Source of the DNA: Gyromitra esculenta
Taxonomy: Eukaryota > Ascomycota > Pezizomycetes > Pezizales > Discinaceae
NCBI GenBank assembly: GCA_038503075.1
Contig: JBCAML010000002.1
Coordinates: 372,001 to 436,000, forward strand
Reading direction: 5' to 3'
DNA: 64,000 bases
Made by a program: the position numbers and the translations under genes. This document shows, one piece after another, positions 32,217-42,992 of the stretch. Numbering within the stretch: position 1 is the stretch's first letter; every line of letters begins with the position of its first letter. The notes beneath the pieces were generated by a model. The model was not told the DNA's origin and did no database searches. It saw nothing but the letters and a program-made list of their open reading frames with translations.

Positions 32217-33176
32217 CTACTTTGACTTTTCGTCACTGATAGCCTCCAGAACCCGTCTAGTCACTCTGTCCCGCAGTACAAAGTTCTCATCCGTAACCTC
32301 TCCGTATGCCTCTTTCGTCTGCCTAACAACATCATCCCTCCAAAGGCCTTCATTCTGTAGATTCTTATCGCCCATATTCACCGCCCCAGCTTCGTCCCAC
32401 ACACCCTGTATAGTCCCACTGATATTCGCCATAAACGCTTCCAACCCACCCTTCCCCCCGCCGTCATGATACGACGCAAAGGGCCCCTTAATGCTCCACC
32501 TCAACCCCAGCGAATTCTCAACAATCTTATCCAGATCTTCAACCCCCACAACACCTTCACGAACCAAATGACACGCCTCCCTCAACAGCGCAAACGCCAA
32601 CCTGTTAACCACGAAGCCCTTCGTCTCCTTCCGCAGCACAACCGGCTCATGTCCCACGCCATCGAAATACTCCACCGCCCGCTGGACCAGCGCTTCCGGC
32701 GTAGCGGGGGAGGGAACAACCTCGATCAGCGGCATGATGTGTGGTGGATTGAACGGGTGCACGACCACAAGTCTTCCCGGATCCTTCATGCCGGCCGCTT
32801 GCACGCTCGCTGGGATCCCCGACGTCGACGACCACAGCAGACACGAACCGTCGACGAGACGCTCAACGCGCGGCCAGAGGGCCGTTTTGAAAGCGGGGTT
32901 CTCGGGCCCTTGTTCTTGCACGATGTCGGTTTCGGGAGTGCAGGCTTCCTCGAGGGTGTTTGCGATCCGCAGCTGGCCTGACTTGAAGAGGGCTCGGAGG
33001 AAGTAGCTTTGCTCTTCTGTTTCTAGGAGGTAGCCCGGCAGGAGGGATTCGATGTGGGCTCTGAGATCTGGACGTGGATCATAGATTGTGAGCTGGGTGG
33101 CTGGGTGGTGTGTTAGGTGCAGAGCGCAGAATGAGAGGCCAATTGTGCCGGCGCCGATTATTGTTATATTGGCCAT
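32217..33176 (-). CDS. 3-hydroxyacyl-CoA dehydrogenase family protein (L-gulonate dehydrogenase/lambda-crystallin-like)
   Basis: A 319-residue single-exon NAD-dependent dehydrogenase. The Rossmann fold opens with ITIIGAGTIG (Gly8, Gly10, Gly13) and IYDPRPDL, where the Asp binds the NAD ribose. The expected catalytic pair is present: His140 in VVVHPFNPPH and Glu152 in MPLIEVV, with Ser118 and Asn191 (GFVVNRLA) completing the site. The all-helical C-terminal dimerisation domain follows (FALLREACHLVREGV). The length and the NPPH motif fit the CRYL1 group, which includes L-gulonate 3-dehydrogenase and carnitine-type dehydrogenases, more than classical mitochondrial HADH. Substrate stays open. No mitochondrial presequence is seen. 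It ends in DEKSK, not a peroxisomal SKL signal. Confidence 0.88.
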   Translation of the reverse strand: MANITIIGAGTIGLSFCALHLTHHPATQLTIYDPRPDLRAHIESLLPGYLLETEEQSYFLRALFKSGQLRIANTLEEACTPETDIVQEQGPENPAFKTALWPRVERLVDGSCLLWSSTSGIPASVQAAGMKDPGRLVVVHPFNPPHIMPLIEVVPSPATPEALVQRAVEYFDGVGHEPVVLRKETKGFVVNRLAFALLREACHLVREGVVGVEDLDKIVENSLGLRWSIKGPFASYHDGGGKGGLEAFMANISGTIQGVWDEAGAVNMGDKNLQNEGLWRDDVVRQTKEAYGEVTDENFVLRDRVTRRVLEAISDEKSK

Positions 33177-34435
33177 GACTGGCTGGTTTGGCTATTTTGT
33201 CGCGGGATTGGAGTATAGATGAGGGTGTTGGTCGCTCGTGAAGACGATTGCGGGGATGATATCAATTGCCCCGCATTATCGACGTTCTCACGGTACTTTC
33301 CGGGTTAAGCTCCCCGCCATTGAACTCTGGAGGTTATGGTGGCGTGCTGGTGGTATGTATAGCAACGAGATGAGATGAGCACTGGGCTTTTTATAGCTGG
33401 ATACGTGTAGCTGGGCGAGTAACGATAGCTCACTGCAACCCTTCACCCTTCACCCTTTCGTCTCAGTCTTGAGCTCCACTCTCCTACTTTACTGCACCTG
33501 GGCCGACAAAATGCTGTACGATAGTTTCACCATTGGACACCTTACAAGTCACAATCTGTCTGGCACAAACACGTAAAAGACCCATTCTGCACAGTGAATT
33601 ACAATTCCCCCAAACTCCCAAACACGCTATAATTCTTGGCCATATTCAACCCCTAACGGATCAAAATCTTTAATACAAGAAAAAAAAAGACAAGAAAAAA
33701 ACATAACGATTAATAATAAAACTGAAATCATGACCATCTTCCACCCAATTAAAGGCTTAGAATGATACAAGATTAACAATAAAAACACTTAAAAAAACCC
33801 CTCCACCGTAAGAGGAAGATTTCCAGTTCTGCTTCTCCAATCCTCACTTGCCGAGAATAAGCCCAGACTAAATAAATAAAAACTTAGCCGATGAAGAGGC
33901 AAAAACAAACAAAAAAAGTCAAAAGCAAGTCAAGGTAAGTCAATGGAAGAAGAACCCCGGCCCGATCCGATAACGATACACCATGGCAATAATAAGAAAA
34001 TGCCACTAAAAAAATAAAAAATGCCAGTAATAGTTGCAGGAAAGCAAAAACTTCCCTGAAAAAAAAAAAAAAACAATGTGCGAAAGCCCCAGATAAGGAA
34101 CACGTAAATACCGAAAACAAAAGATAGAGTATATACAGCAACGCATTCCATTGCACGACAAATAGTTTAGTTTCATAATGCAAAAAAAGGGGAACATAAA
34201 AGGAAAGTAAAACCAAACATCTAATAACGCTATTTTTTATTATCAAGGTGAAGTTTTGGTGCTGCGTCGCAACATCCAAATCCTTCCACTCTCCATCTGC
34301 AGAATGCATATACCCCTTGGTAAAACCTATCCTCGTAATCGCCAAAACGCCTCGTCGTTTCACATTCCTCGGAGATCCTCGTTACCACGATTCGCTTACC
34401 ATTTCCAACCCGTCCTAACGTCTGTCAAAAGTCTC
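33177..34435. other. intergenic region, AT-rich
   Basis: Promoter of the dehydrogenase gene at the left and the A-rich 3' flank of NAB2 at the right (many poly-A runs, 33660-34090). The 159-residue minus-strand frame at 33884-34363 is Phe/Leu-rich translation of these A/T tracts and is rejected. Confidence 0.55.
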
Positions 34436-36259
34436 TTACTCAACATCTTCCACAGGAGCTGTATCCATATCTTTCTCAGTTTCAACTGGTAGTCCTTGCC
34501 CAGGAATAATGAGCTCCTCCTCGCCTTCTTCTCCACTAACAAACTTCCTATCGCTAACGTGACTTCGATTCCCCGATGCCGTCCAAACTTTGTGATCGAA
34601 CGAACCTTTCTGCTGCCCCTCGTCGTGTTTGTAGATGCAAGCAGGGTTGAGGCATGGCGTGAATTTGCACTTCACTTCGGCATGCGTGAAATGACAACCA
34701 GGGCGAGTACAGCTAGCTCCATTTCGGCAAAGGGGCATCGTAACCGCAGGACTGTTCACCCATAGCGTTAGCATATAAGGTCCCATGGCTGAAGAATAAA
34801 TAAAAAACTAACTGTTTATAAGGGCAGGTTGGGTTTGTGCAGTTGGGGAAAAATTTGCACTCCTGGTCTGGCTTTGGAATACTAGGCCTCGTCGCAGCAG
34901 CAGCTGGAGAGGGATGGGATCCAGTGCACTTTCGGTTCTTGCATGTCGCACCAAAGGGACACTTCTCCCCACTAACGTATGTAGTTCCCCTTCCTGGGAA
35001 TGCAGCAGGTGCAGGATGTCCAAATGGGCATTCTGGCTTCGTACATCCTGATCCAAACTTACACGCAACCTCCTCGGGCTGGGAGTTAGGTGGGGTTTGT
35101 GAACCTTGAGCTACAGGCGATCTTTGGTCCACTGACATATCATCACTAGTGTCCATCCCGCTACTCTGCTGCGGTATTTCCGGTGGTGCCTGGATGCGGT
35201 CGAATAATGATCCACCAGCCCTCCGAGGTTGAGAGAGGTTATTTTGATATGGATCTTCCGGCCCCATCGGCATACCCATTGGAATTTGATGGTGCATTGG
35301 TCCGCCCATTTGTGGCCCCATCGGTCTTCCCATCAGTCCACCTATAGGCCCGCCCATAGGTCCACCCATAGGTCCATTCATTGGCCCGCCCATACCGCCC
35401 ATACCGCCCATAGGTCCAGGCATTGGCATTCCCATATGCTGTTGTGGTGGTTGTCCTTGCATGAATGGTGCCATTAGTTGTGATTGTTGCTGATACATAT
35501 GGTAGAATTGCATTTGCTGCTGGGGGTTCATGTTTGTGAATGCCGAGTTGTGAGGACCAAATCCATTCCTCCCGTTCATACGCTGTTGATGAGGACGATT
35601 GTTCATCCCTCCGCGCATCGGCCCTTTTGACGGCCCTTTGGGGGGCTCACGCCTATGGGTGTCAATCCTTGCTGTTGAAGCCTCGGGCCTAACACGGTGG
35701 AGAGGATCGTCTGGTTTTCGTTCCATTGCTTTGAAGAGCTGGTTCATTAATCGTCGAGCATGGGGTTGCCCAGGTTGCCTCATCGCTTTGGGTGCAGTAG
35801 GCCTAAAAACACGTTAGAATTACAAAACTTTTAGCAGATAGTATCTATGATTGCTTACACTCCATCTTGTTGTGGTTCATTATCCATTAAATCTCCCATT
35901 TCATGGTCCCCAGCATTTCCATTACCGTGATACGTCTCTCTTGCTGGCTGGGATGGCTCGTGCTTTTCTTCCACCTTAGCTTGCTCCTGAGAAATCTTGC
36001 TACTTAAGGCTTCCACCTGCTCAAACAACCATTTTGAAAACTCGGTCGCGCTAGGATCATCAGGGCCAAGTCCCAAAAGATCGCCAGACAGTTCTGATGC
36101 GATCTGCTCTTGATTTTTCCCGTTGACAAGCATGAGGCAGATGTACTCGCTCAGAGGAGAGCTGTCCTCGCCACCGATACTCCATCCTATGTCGACTAAC
36201 TTAGGTTGGATACGGCTTGCGAGGGCGTCGGTCAACGTGGTGTTCATAACGAGAGCCAT
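34436..36259 (-). CDS. NAB2: Nab2-type poly(A)-RNA-binding zinc-finger protein
   Basis: Three exons, 36259-35859, 35802-34813 and 34751-34436, give 568 residues. The introns are 56 nt (GTAAGC...TTTTAG) and 61 nt (GTTAGT, GCTAAC branch, GAACAG). The second join completes the third zinc finger as CPYK-H, which fixes that acceptor over a nearer one. The N-terminal 75 residues form the PWI-like helical domain of Nab2 (LTDALASRIQPKLVDIGW). Then come a Gln/Asn-rich part and a Met/Gly/Pro repeat tract (about 255-310). Five CCCH fingers follow between about 379 and 510, including CKFGSGCTKPECPFGH and CRNGASCTRPGCHFTH. Nab2/ZC3H14 proteins bind poly(A), limit tail length and license nuclear mRNA export. 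Yeast Nab2 has seven fingers, so this one is shorter. Confidence 0.88.
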
Positions 36260-36932
36260 GGTATACGACAGATGGGGATAAGGGAAGACAAGCGGTTGAG
36301 AGGAAAAAGTCGCGTTTAATGGTCTCAAGAGCTCGGCGATGCGCCTCTCAAGGAGAGGGCAGTGCTGACAAGGGGGAGTCTCCGACAGGTTCCTACAGGT
36401 GGCTGGCAGGCGGGCAGCGAGAAGTGAAAGGGCAGAACGCGAGGCAGAAGCGATACCACTGGCTGACTGAGTTGGTTGACGGGCGAGAGTAGCACTGTAG
36501 ACTGGGTGAGGGAAAGGAGAGGTTGAAGAGGGGGAGAGGAAGTTGTGATGTGAAGTGAGAAGAAGCTTCGGGGATGACTGAGCAGCCGCTGCCAAGGCTC
36601 AGGGCATGTCGCCACATACACGCGCTAGACCGTCCATAGTGCAACCTGCCAAAGAAAAGGTGTTGGAGTCGGAAAACCAAGCAAGGTGATCAGTTCGCAC
36701 GCGGGGCAGCCACTTACTATGGCCATGAATTTTCCATTCTTCTCTTAAGTCCAAGGGTTTTATGTCCAACCCACATATTCTCCAACTAAATACATGTAGT
36801 CATTTCATCGTTGATACATCTCCCTCAAATGCCCAGATACATAAAAAAACCAAAACCAACTCCCCCAACAAAAAAAATAAAAATGCCTTGGCTCCCTGAG
36901 GGTTAAAACTGAAGGAGACCAGAATCCCGCAA
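36260..36932. other. NAB2 promoter and P450 3' flank
   Basis: The minus-strand frame stays open for about 110 codons upstream of the chosen NAB2 start, but it is Ser/Pro/Leu-rich leader and not family sequence. I chose the ATG at 36259 because the Nab2 N-terminal domain begins there in a CACC-like context (TACCATGGC). One TACATGTA lies at 36791. Confidence 0.55.
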
Positions 36933-39028
36933 TCACTTGGCAACAGGTTTGAAAGAAAGAGGTACGCCAGCTCCCGGCGTACCAACAATCTCGGTTTGCA
37001 TCCACTGCTTTTCCGTCCCTCTTGGCTCGACAGCCTCAAACTCCTGGAACAGCCTTACGAGCGAGTAGCCCATCTCTGTCAGGGCGAACTGCTGACCGAC
37101 GCAAATTCGCGGCCCGCCGTTGAAGGGAATATATTGCCAACTCTTAGGGGTCCTGAGTAGTTATATGCATAAGCTTTGAACATCAAAGAAACGAAAATAA
37201 GAACACAGTTGCTTTTGCTCACCATTTGTTCCACCTATCGGGATCAAACTTTTCTACGTCTCCCCCGAAAAGATCGTCTCTCCTTTGCATAGTTAAGGGC
37301 GAGTATCCAATTGGGGTACCTTTAAGAATACCAATAGGCTAAAGAATATTAGTCACAGAAATTCACCAGAAAACACAAAGTGTTTTACATCACGCCCATT
37401 GGGACCAGCTCCGCGTGGCAGGTATGTATCCTTAAGAGCCGAGCGGATATTAAATGGCACTTACTCACACATATCAGCAAAGGTCAATAAAGCGCGAGGG
37501 TGCGGGGAAAACAGGATGAAAAGGGATAGTAATTAACTCACCAGCAGGATATAACCTCAGCGTTTCGTTGATGACATGCTGAACATATTTCATTTCTTTC
37601 AAATCAGCATAAGTTGGCGCCGTATTCGGTCCCAAACTCTCTACTATCTCATTCCTCAATTTCTCCACTATCTTTGGCTGCTTCGACAGCTCATACAGTG
37701 TCCAGCTAAGTGTAGCAGCAGTAGTGTCCCTTGCTGCCAACAGGACAGCAACCAGTTGGTCTCTCAGCATCTGTGGGTCCCTAGTAAACTCAGCAAGGGC
37801 GTGCAAGAAGTTGTATTCCTTTTCAGTTTTCTCTTTGAGCTCCTCTGGCCTCATCGCTAGCGTTTGCTCGACGAAAGGTTCGACGAAGGAGTTAAGAATA
37901 TTCAAATTCTTGTTGAACTCCCGTCTTGATACAAGAGCTTCCATCGGCCTAAGGCAAAGCAGCGTCATTAGCTTGGTTCCTTCAAAGAGAAGCGACAAAA
38001 GTTATTCTCACCCAAGCCTCTCTATGTCGTTCATAAACTTTTGAATCCCGGCAAATGCAATAGCAAACTCAGCCTTTGGGGTTCCTAAACTATTCACCGA
38101 ATTGCCCAACAAAAAATCTGTTGCAGAATCGAGCGTGAAGCGATAAAATAGGTCTTTCATGTCCACCACGCTCCCATCTCTAGGAATATACTCCAGCATG
38201 TGAGTAATGTGTCGCTCGAAAGTATGGAGATCGGCAACACGGTCTTTGAGGAATTGCGGTCTGATGAGCTGGCGAGAAGCATGCCATTCAGGGCCATCAG
38301 TAGTGAAGATGCTGTTTCCAAGGAATGGTGTCCATTTTTTGTGGAAAATTGGCCCTTTGCCTATAGAAACATATGTTAGTAGACAGCTAAAGCGATATTT
38401 ATTTATTTTGGATACTGTAGAGTATAATAGAGGGGGTGATCGAAGGAGATGAAGGAAGAGGTTCTCCTGATGTCGGTCATCGGATTAAATATCTGACACG
38501 TATTTGGTGATGGCATTTCAAGAGGTAGTAATATGCAGATACATGTACTTAGGCTGATGGCAAATAGAGGAGAGTAGATTAAGCAGCACACCATACCAAA
38601 GTCTCCAAACTGCGAAGCCAAAATAGCTTTGATATTTTCCGGCTCATCAGTAAAAATGACCCTTTGTCCTAGCAATGTTGTCTCAATAGTGTGGCTCTCT
38701 AGTCTCTCGAATCTCGCCTTCCAAAGTTCCATATTTTTGTTCTTCAAACCAAATTGAACACCCTCCCAGATAACATCAAGACCTTTTACGGTTTGCACAA
38801 TACCTGTTAGTGCCATAGGACAACAACCAAAATTCTACAACACAAATGGAAGAGCGGTTTGAATATACCAAATAATATCGTATATGATGACATTTGAGGT
38901 GCTCTTCCCCCCAGCTTATGGATCATCGAGTTCTGCCTTAGCTTTGCAAATCCAAGTGTCAAGATGGCTGCCACTACCCCTGCAAGAAGTAGCCCAGGGG
39001 CTGACTGCTGGATCACATCCAACAACAT
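36933..39028 (-). CDS. cytochrome P450, CYP52-like
   Basis: Seven exons, 39028-38869, 38803-38597, 38360-38012, 37948-37542, 37459-37389, 37338-37223 and 37152-36933, join in phase to 509 residues. Introns are 50-82 nt except the second (236 nt). An N-terminal membrane anchor ([15 protein letters not shown]) places it on the endoplasmic reticulum. The I-helix oxygen-binding motif AARDTT is at about 310, the K-helix ETLR at about 366 and [10 protein letters not shown] after it. The haem loop [14 protein letters not shown] carries the ligand Cys at about 452. The PRGxGPxG segment and the haem loop match the CYP52 group, whose known members hydroxylate n-alkanes and fatty acids at the terminal carbon. 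Substrate here is inference. No break is seen. A reductase partner is not in the window. Confidence 0.88.
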
Positions 39029-39130
39029 TTTTATCCTCGGTGGGTGGTTTTTTGGGTATAAGGGAGCTAGGCCAGATATTTCGGACTTGAAAGATAAAGA
39101 CTCGGGAAAGGGTACGAGTTTAATGGTCGA

Positions 39131-39140
39131 TATATATAAA
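39131..39140 (-). promoter_or_regulatory. TATA box of the P450 gene
   Basis: On the minus strand TTTATATATA lies about 105 bases upstream of the P450 start codon. Confidence 0.5.
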
Positions 39141-42100
39141 TGAGCCAAATCAGTCTGCGGGAATGCGGGGGCGTTATATAATAACCCAAACCTGGAATGC
39201 CATTCTTCCAATCCTTTCCTGTGGATACAAGATCACCTACCGTTTGAGGTGAAACAACGTGATCGGGCATGGAATAAAAAAACGTCCGCTAGCCTCCCAC
39301 ACTCGCTGTGTCGGGACCCGAATTCCCCATCGATATGCTGTCTGTCGGAAGAATATATCCCAGGCAGGACACACTACTTTAGACTAGGTCAGTTCCAGAA
39401 GCGAAATTTTGCCAAGAATCATGTTAATGGTCTTGAAATCCCCCCAAGGACCCATAGGCACTGTTTTTTGTGCTAATTTGTCTACCTGCTGTACCAATAG
39501 ATTCCTCCCACCGTAGGAAAAACGAATTTGCTGTCTCATCTAAGCGAGCCGCCTCCATGTGTAAATTCTACTCAAGGGCACAGCATCCGCCGTAGTTTGG
39601 GTATTTTTTTCCAGGCGAGGTGGAGGTCCCATCAGCGATTGCCGTTGGAGTAGCCGTTCCTCGAATCTGGATCACTAAAACTTGACGTGCTAACACGATC
39701 TGCAGATCTTGGCCTGTGCACGTTGGAATCGTTGATGCAGGCCACGAGCTACCTCGGTTACATGCTTCAAAAATGCTGTAAGCGAGCTGGCGTCGGTTAC
39801 TACGCGACAAGTTATGCATATGTATATTCTGGCTTCTTGAGCACTTCGCCGTCCCATACTGCAGTAGACATAGATCTCTCGCTTTCTCATACGAAACCCT
39901 CCACGTTCTTGGGGTTCGGCATAACACTTACAAAGCTAGCCTCAGGGTTTCCCGTAATTTCCTAAGCCAAGTAGGTATTTCACATGCATCGTATTTGAAC
40001 AGTACATGTAGTGATGCATACATATGGCCGTGTGATGCTGGCAGGCAAATATAATGCTTTATGCATCACCTAGTACACTACACCCCCTTTTTTTTTGCGG
40101 GGGTAGATACCCAATAAGCCCGAAGGCCGGTACGTCACAAATAGTTTCCAGATATCAATGTTAAGTGTAAAAGCTGTGTTACTCGTTCATTCCCAACCCA
40201 CCAACCTGCTGTACTTCCGAACCATGTTCACCTACTGTTGGAATAGTGGATCATGCTGATCAGAACGTTCTAAGTTTCGGAGGGATTGTATTGATATAAT
40301 TAATATAGTGCTGTGGTTTGTTGAGTATCTACTAGCACCTCTAAGAAATACCTGGAAATTACCGTGGCTCTAAACATTTCCGAAACGAGCTAAGTATCAA
40401 TATTTTGAGTCGGCTTTTTACCTATCTCACTACTTATAGTTCATGGTTTCAAGGCCTTCTTCATGCTACAGGTATAGGTACATGTACCTGGATGATATAA
40501 TAAGGTTTAAAGAATTCAAATTCCTCTCGAAACGCCACATATATACCCGAGCTGCTAGATATTCTAGTATACGTAAGGCCTAGGATCTAATAATCGTCAA
40601 CGCCTATTCTCCCCCCTCCCTTCTTATTCGTTACGCAACCAAGTTTTCATACCACACTTAATCACTCACTCAAAAAGGCTACAAGTATTAAGCTATATCT
40701 CATATCTCCCTCAAAGTTTCTCGCCAATGGCTTGTTGTCTAGCTGTCATCCATAAACCCGGTCCCTACCCTACATAAATACCTTCTATGCAAGACAAACT
40801 CGGGTAAAAATCCGAGTTTCACACGTGAGTCAATCCCAAACCTCTTGCTTCCCTCATATCCATATATATGAAGGGAATCCAACTCCCGGAAACCGTTTGA
40901 AGTATTATGTACCAGGGACCCCTGGTGCAGTGTCACACGGCGACAGCGTAAAGACCTCCCTGCCTTAGCTAGCATCGGTTTGTTGTCTCCTACTTCGGGT
41001 TCATGCCTGGTCTAGCTGTTGGCCAATGGGTCACTCTAATTTACAGACCTACCATTCCACCACTCTCCATGGTTCATTCCCGAATCGCCCGATGTATATA
41101 TCCGTGACCCCATGTACACAAGACGCAGCCACAGAAGGGTGCTAAGGGAGCTGTACATAATGCAAATGTATTCTGGGTACCAACAGTTTATAAGATCACT
41201 ATTCAGTAATATATACAGCTAGATATTCGTGTACCACATAGGTGTAAGTTATCGTCAAAATATCCTTAGCGTACTCTAGATATGTATAAATTGTTATTCC
41301 GGAAATCAGCCCCCCGAAGAGGTTCCATGAGGATATGGGATACCCCGAACCGATTGATGTGGGTGCTGCCTGAGCCTGTGATTGTGTGCTCTAATACTAT
41401 CCCAAAGCTCATATAATTAGTCGAGCTCTCATATACAACCTGTCGTTCCGCCAAGGGCGGACTGTTTCTACCGATAGTTCACCGGTCATTGCCTTAGCTC
41501 ACTTTAGCACGTTGTGTCAGATGGATAAGTACTGTTTTAGATGGTATATAAAGGGGTATAGCAGTTGATGTACCCTACTTCTGGCAAAATCCCTATCCTC
41601 GGGTGCACATTTCTCAGTGCTATGGAAGCCTCCAGGGTGGCTTCCGAAAAAACCTGGGGACGAATATTAGTGAGACACGGGCCCGAGTACATAAGCACCC
41701 GGGGAGATTCTGAAAGGGTTTTATCATGTATATGCACATTCTCTGTAAGCTAGCACAAGCAATAGAAGCAAGAAATTTTGATTGTGCCTAATATTTCAGC
41801 AAGGAAGTGTTTCGAATATCGAGTGATAATGTATGATCATACTAAACGGTTATCCAATGTCACGCTAAGGACATTGACCATTCCTTCGATAGTTTAGTTC
41901 AATAACAATAATCGACGAAAACTAAAACCCTTCTATAAGGATAATGGCGGTTGTGCGTGTGTTTATGTATGCGAAGTGTCACCGGTACCGTTATGAGAGA
42001 AAGCTGCCCTGAAAATATCTCGGAACTATATAGAAGCACATGTAGTGGGAGCACAGCAGTTTATGCCACAATGCGCCGATTTAGGATATTAGACTAGCAG

Positions 42101-42930
42101 ATCATCAAGCACACAGATCTAGAGCACCATAACCAATTACTACTTTCTCCGCTATATCGTGATGTATGTCCGTATAACTTCATCCTTTGCTGCCCCGCAT
42201 CAATGATGTAGTCTAATTTTCGCCTCTTGCTCGAAGGACTCTTTCTATTGGCCTACTAGATGTTCCACCAATTGCATCCGCCCCCAACGGTCCTTTTATC
42301 ACCAATAATGGGTGTTAAGATCTTAAGATATAGGATTGAGGATAACGAGAGCACGTAACTTAAACGAAAGGGTGTTTTTTATGCGATATAAGTTGTTTCG
42401 ACATCTGTGCCCACGGTATTTACGCCATGAAGGCCTCAAGCTTGAACATCCCTCTCAGTTAACCAATTTCGAGGGTTAGGGTTTTGTCTAACCTGCTAGG
42501 ATGAAGTGATTTGCCTGTGGATGGGGCCGCCCATAGCCTGTACAGTTGTCCCTGAGCCAGCGATAAACAGATAAAAGGCTCTAATTACGAGTCTAAAAAG
42601 CCATTTTCAGATTCATGCTCGTCATTGACCCAATTTCATTGATTAGCTTGACCTCGTTGCTAACCATATTCCGGTATACAGGATCATGCCTTATTGAAGG
42701 TTGCAGATCTCCCGCCTCGCTTATGCATGATGTTGTGGGTTTGCGACAAGGTCCCATAGAGCCGCAACAGTCCATGACATCTACAAGGAGCGAACGAACA
42801 TCAAATATTTTCTTCCTTGCCTCCCTCCATCTCTAATTCGCTAGCATATCTCTCATGCGATAGGTTCATCGCCATCCTCTGCTGCCAGGGCTGCTGCCTA
42901 CGGCACGCAGCAAGCTGCGCGAGGGGCTGG

Positions 42931-42992
42931 GCACGAGACTATCACTGCACTTATAAGTGCATCTAAATGATCGCAGATGCTCTGTCTCGTGC
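42931..42992. other. self-complementary segment (possible structured RNA or cruciform)
   Basis: Outer arms GCACGAGAC (42931-42939) and GTCTCGTGC (42984-42992) are perfect inverse complements. They enclose a perfect 16-bp palindrome TGCACTTATAAGTGCA (42946-42961) and a second inverted pair GCATCT/AGATGC. Just upstream GCTGC...GCAGC arms form another potential hairpin (about 42890-42910). There is no T-loop or anticodon arm, so it is not a tRNA. What it does is unknown. Confidence 0.4.

Noticed and set aside
33884..34363. 159-codon minus-strand frame
   Set aside because: Phe/Leu-rich product of A/T tracts in the 3' flank of NAB2. No domain.
42931..42992. tRNA gene
   Set aside because: The outer stem is 9 bp and there is no T-arm sequence, anticodon arm or CCA-type end. 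Kept only as a structured segment.
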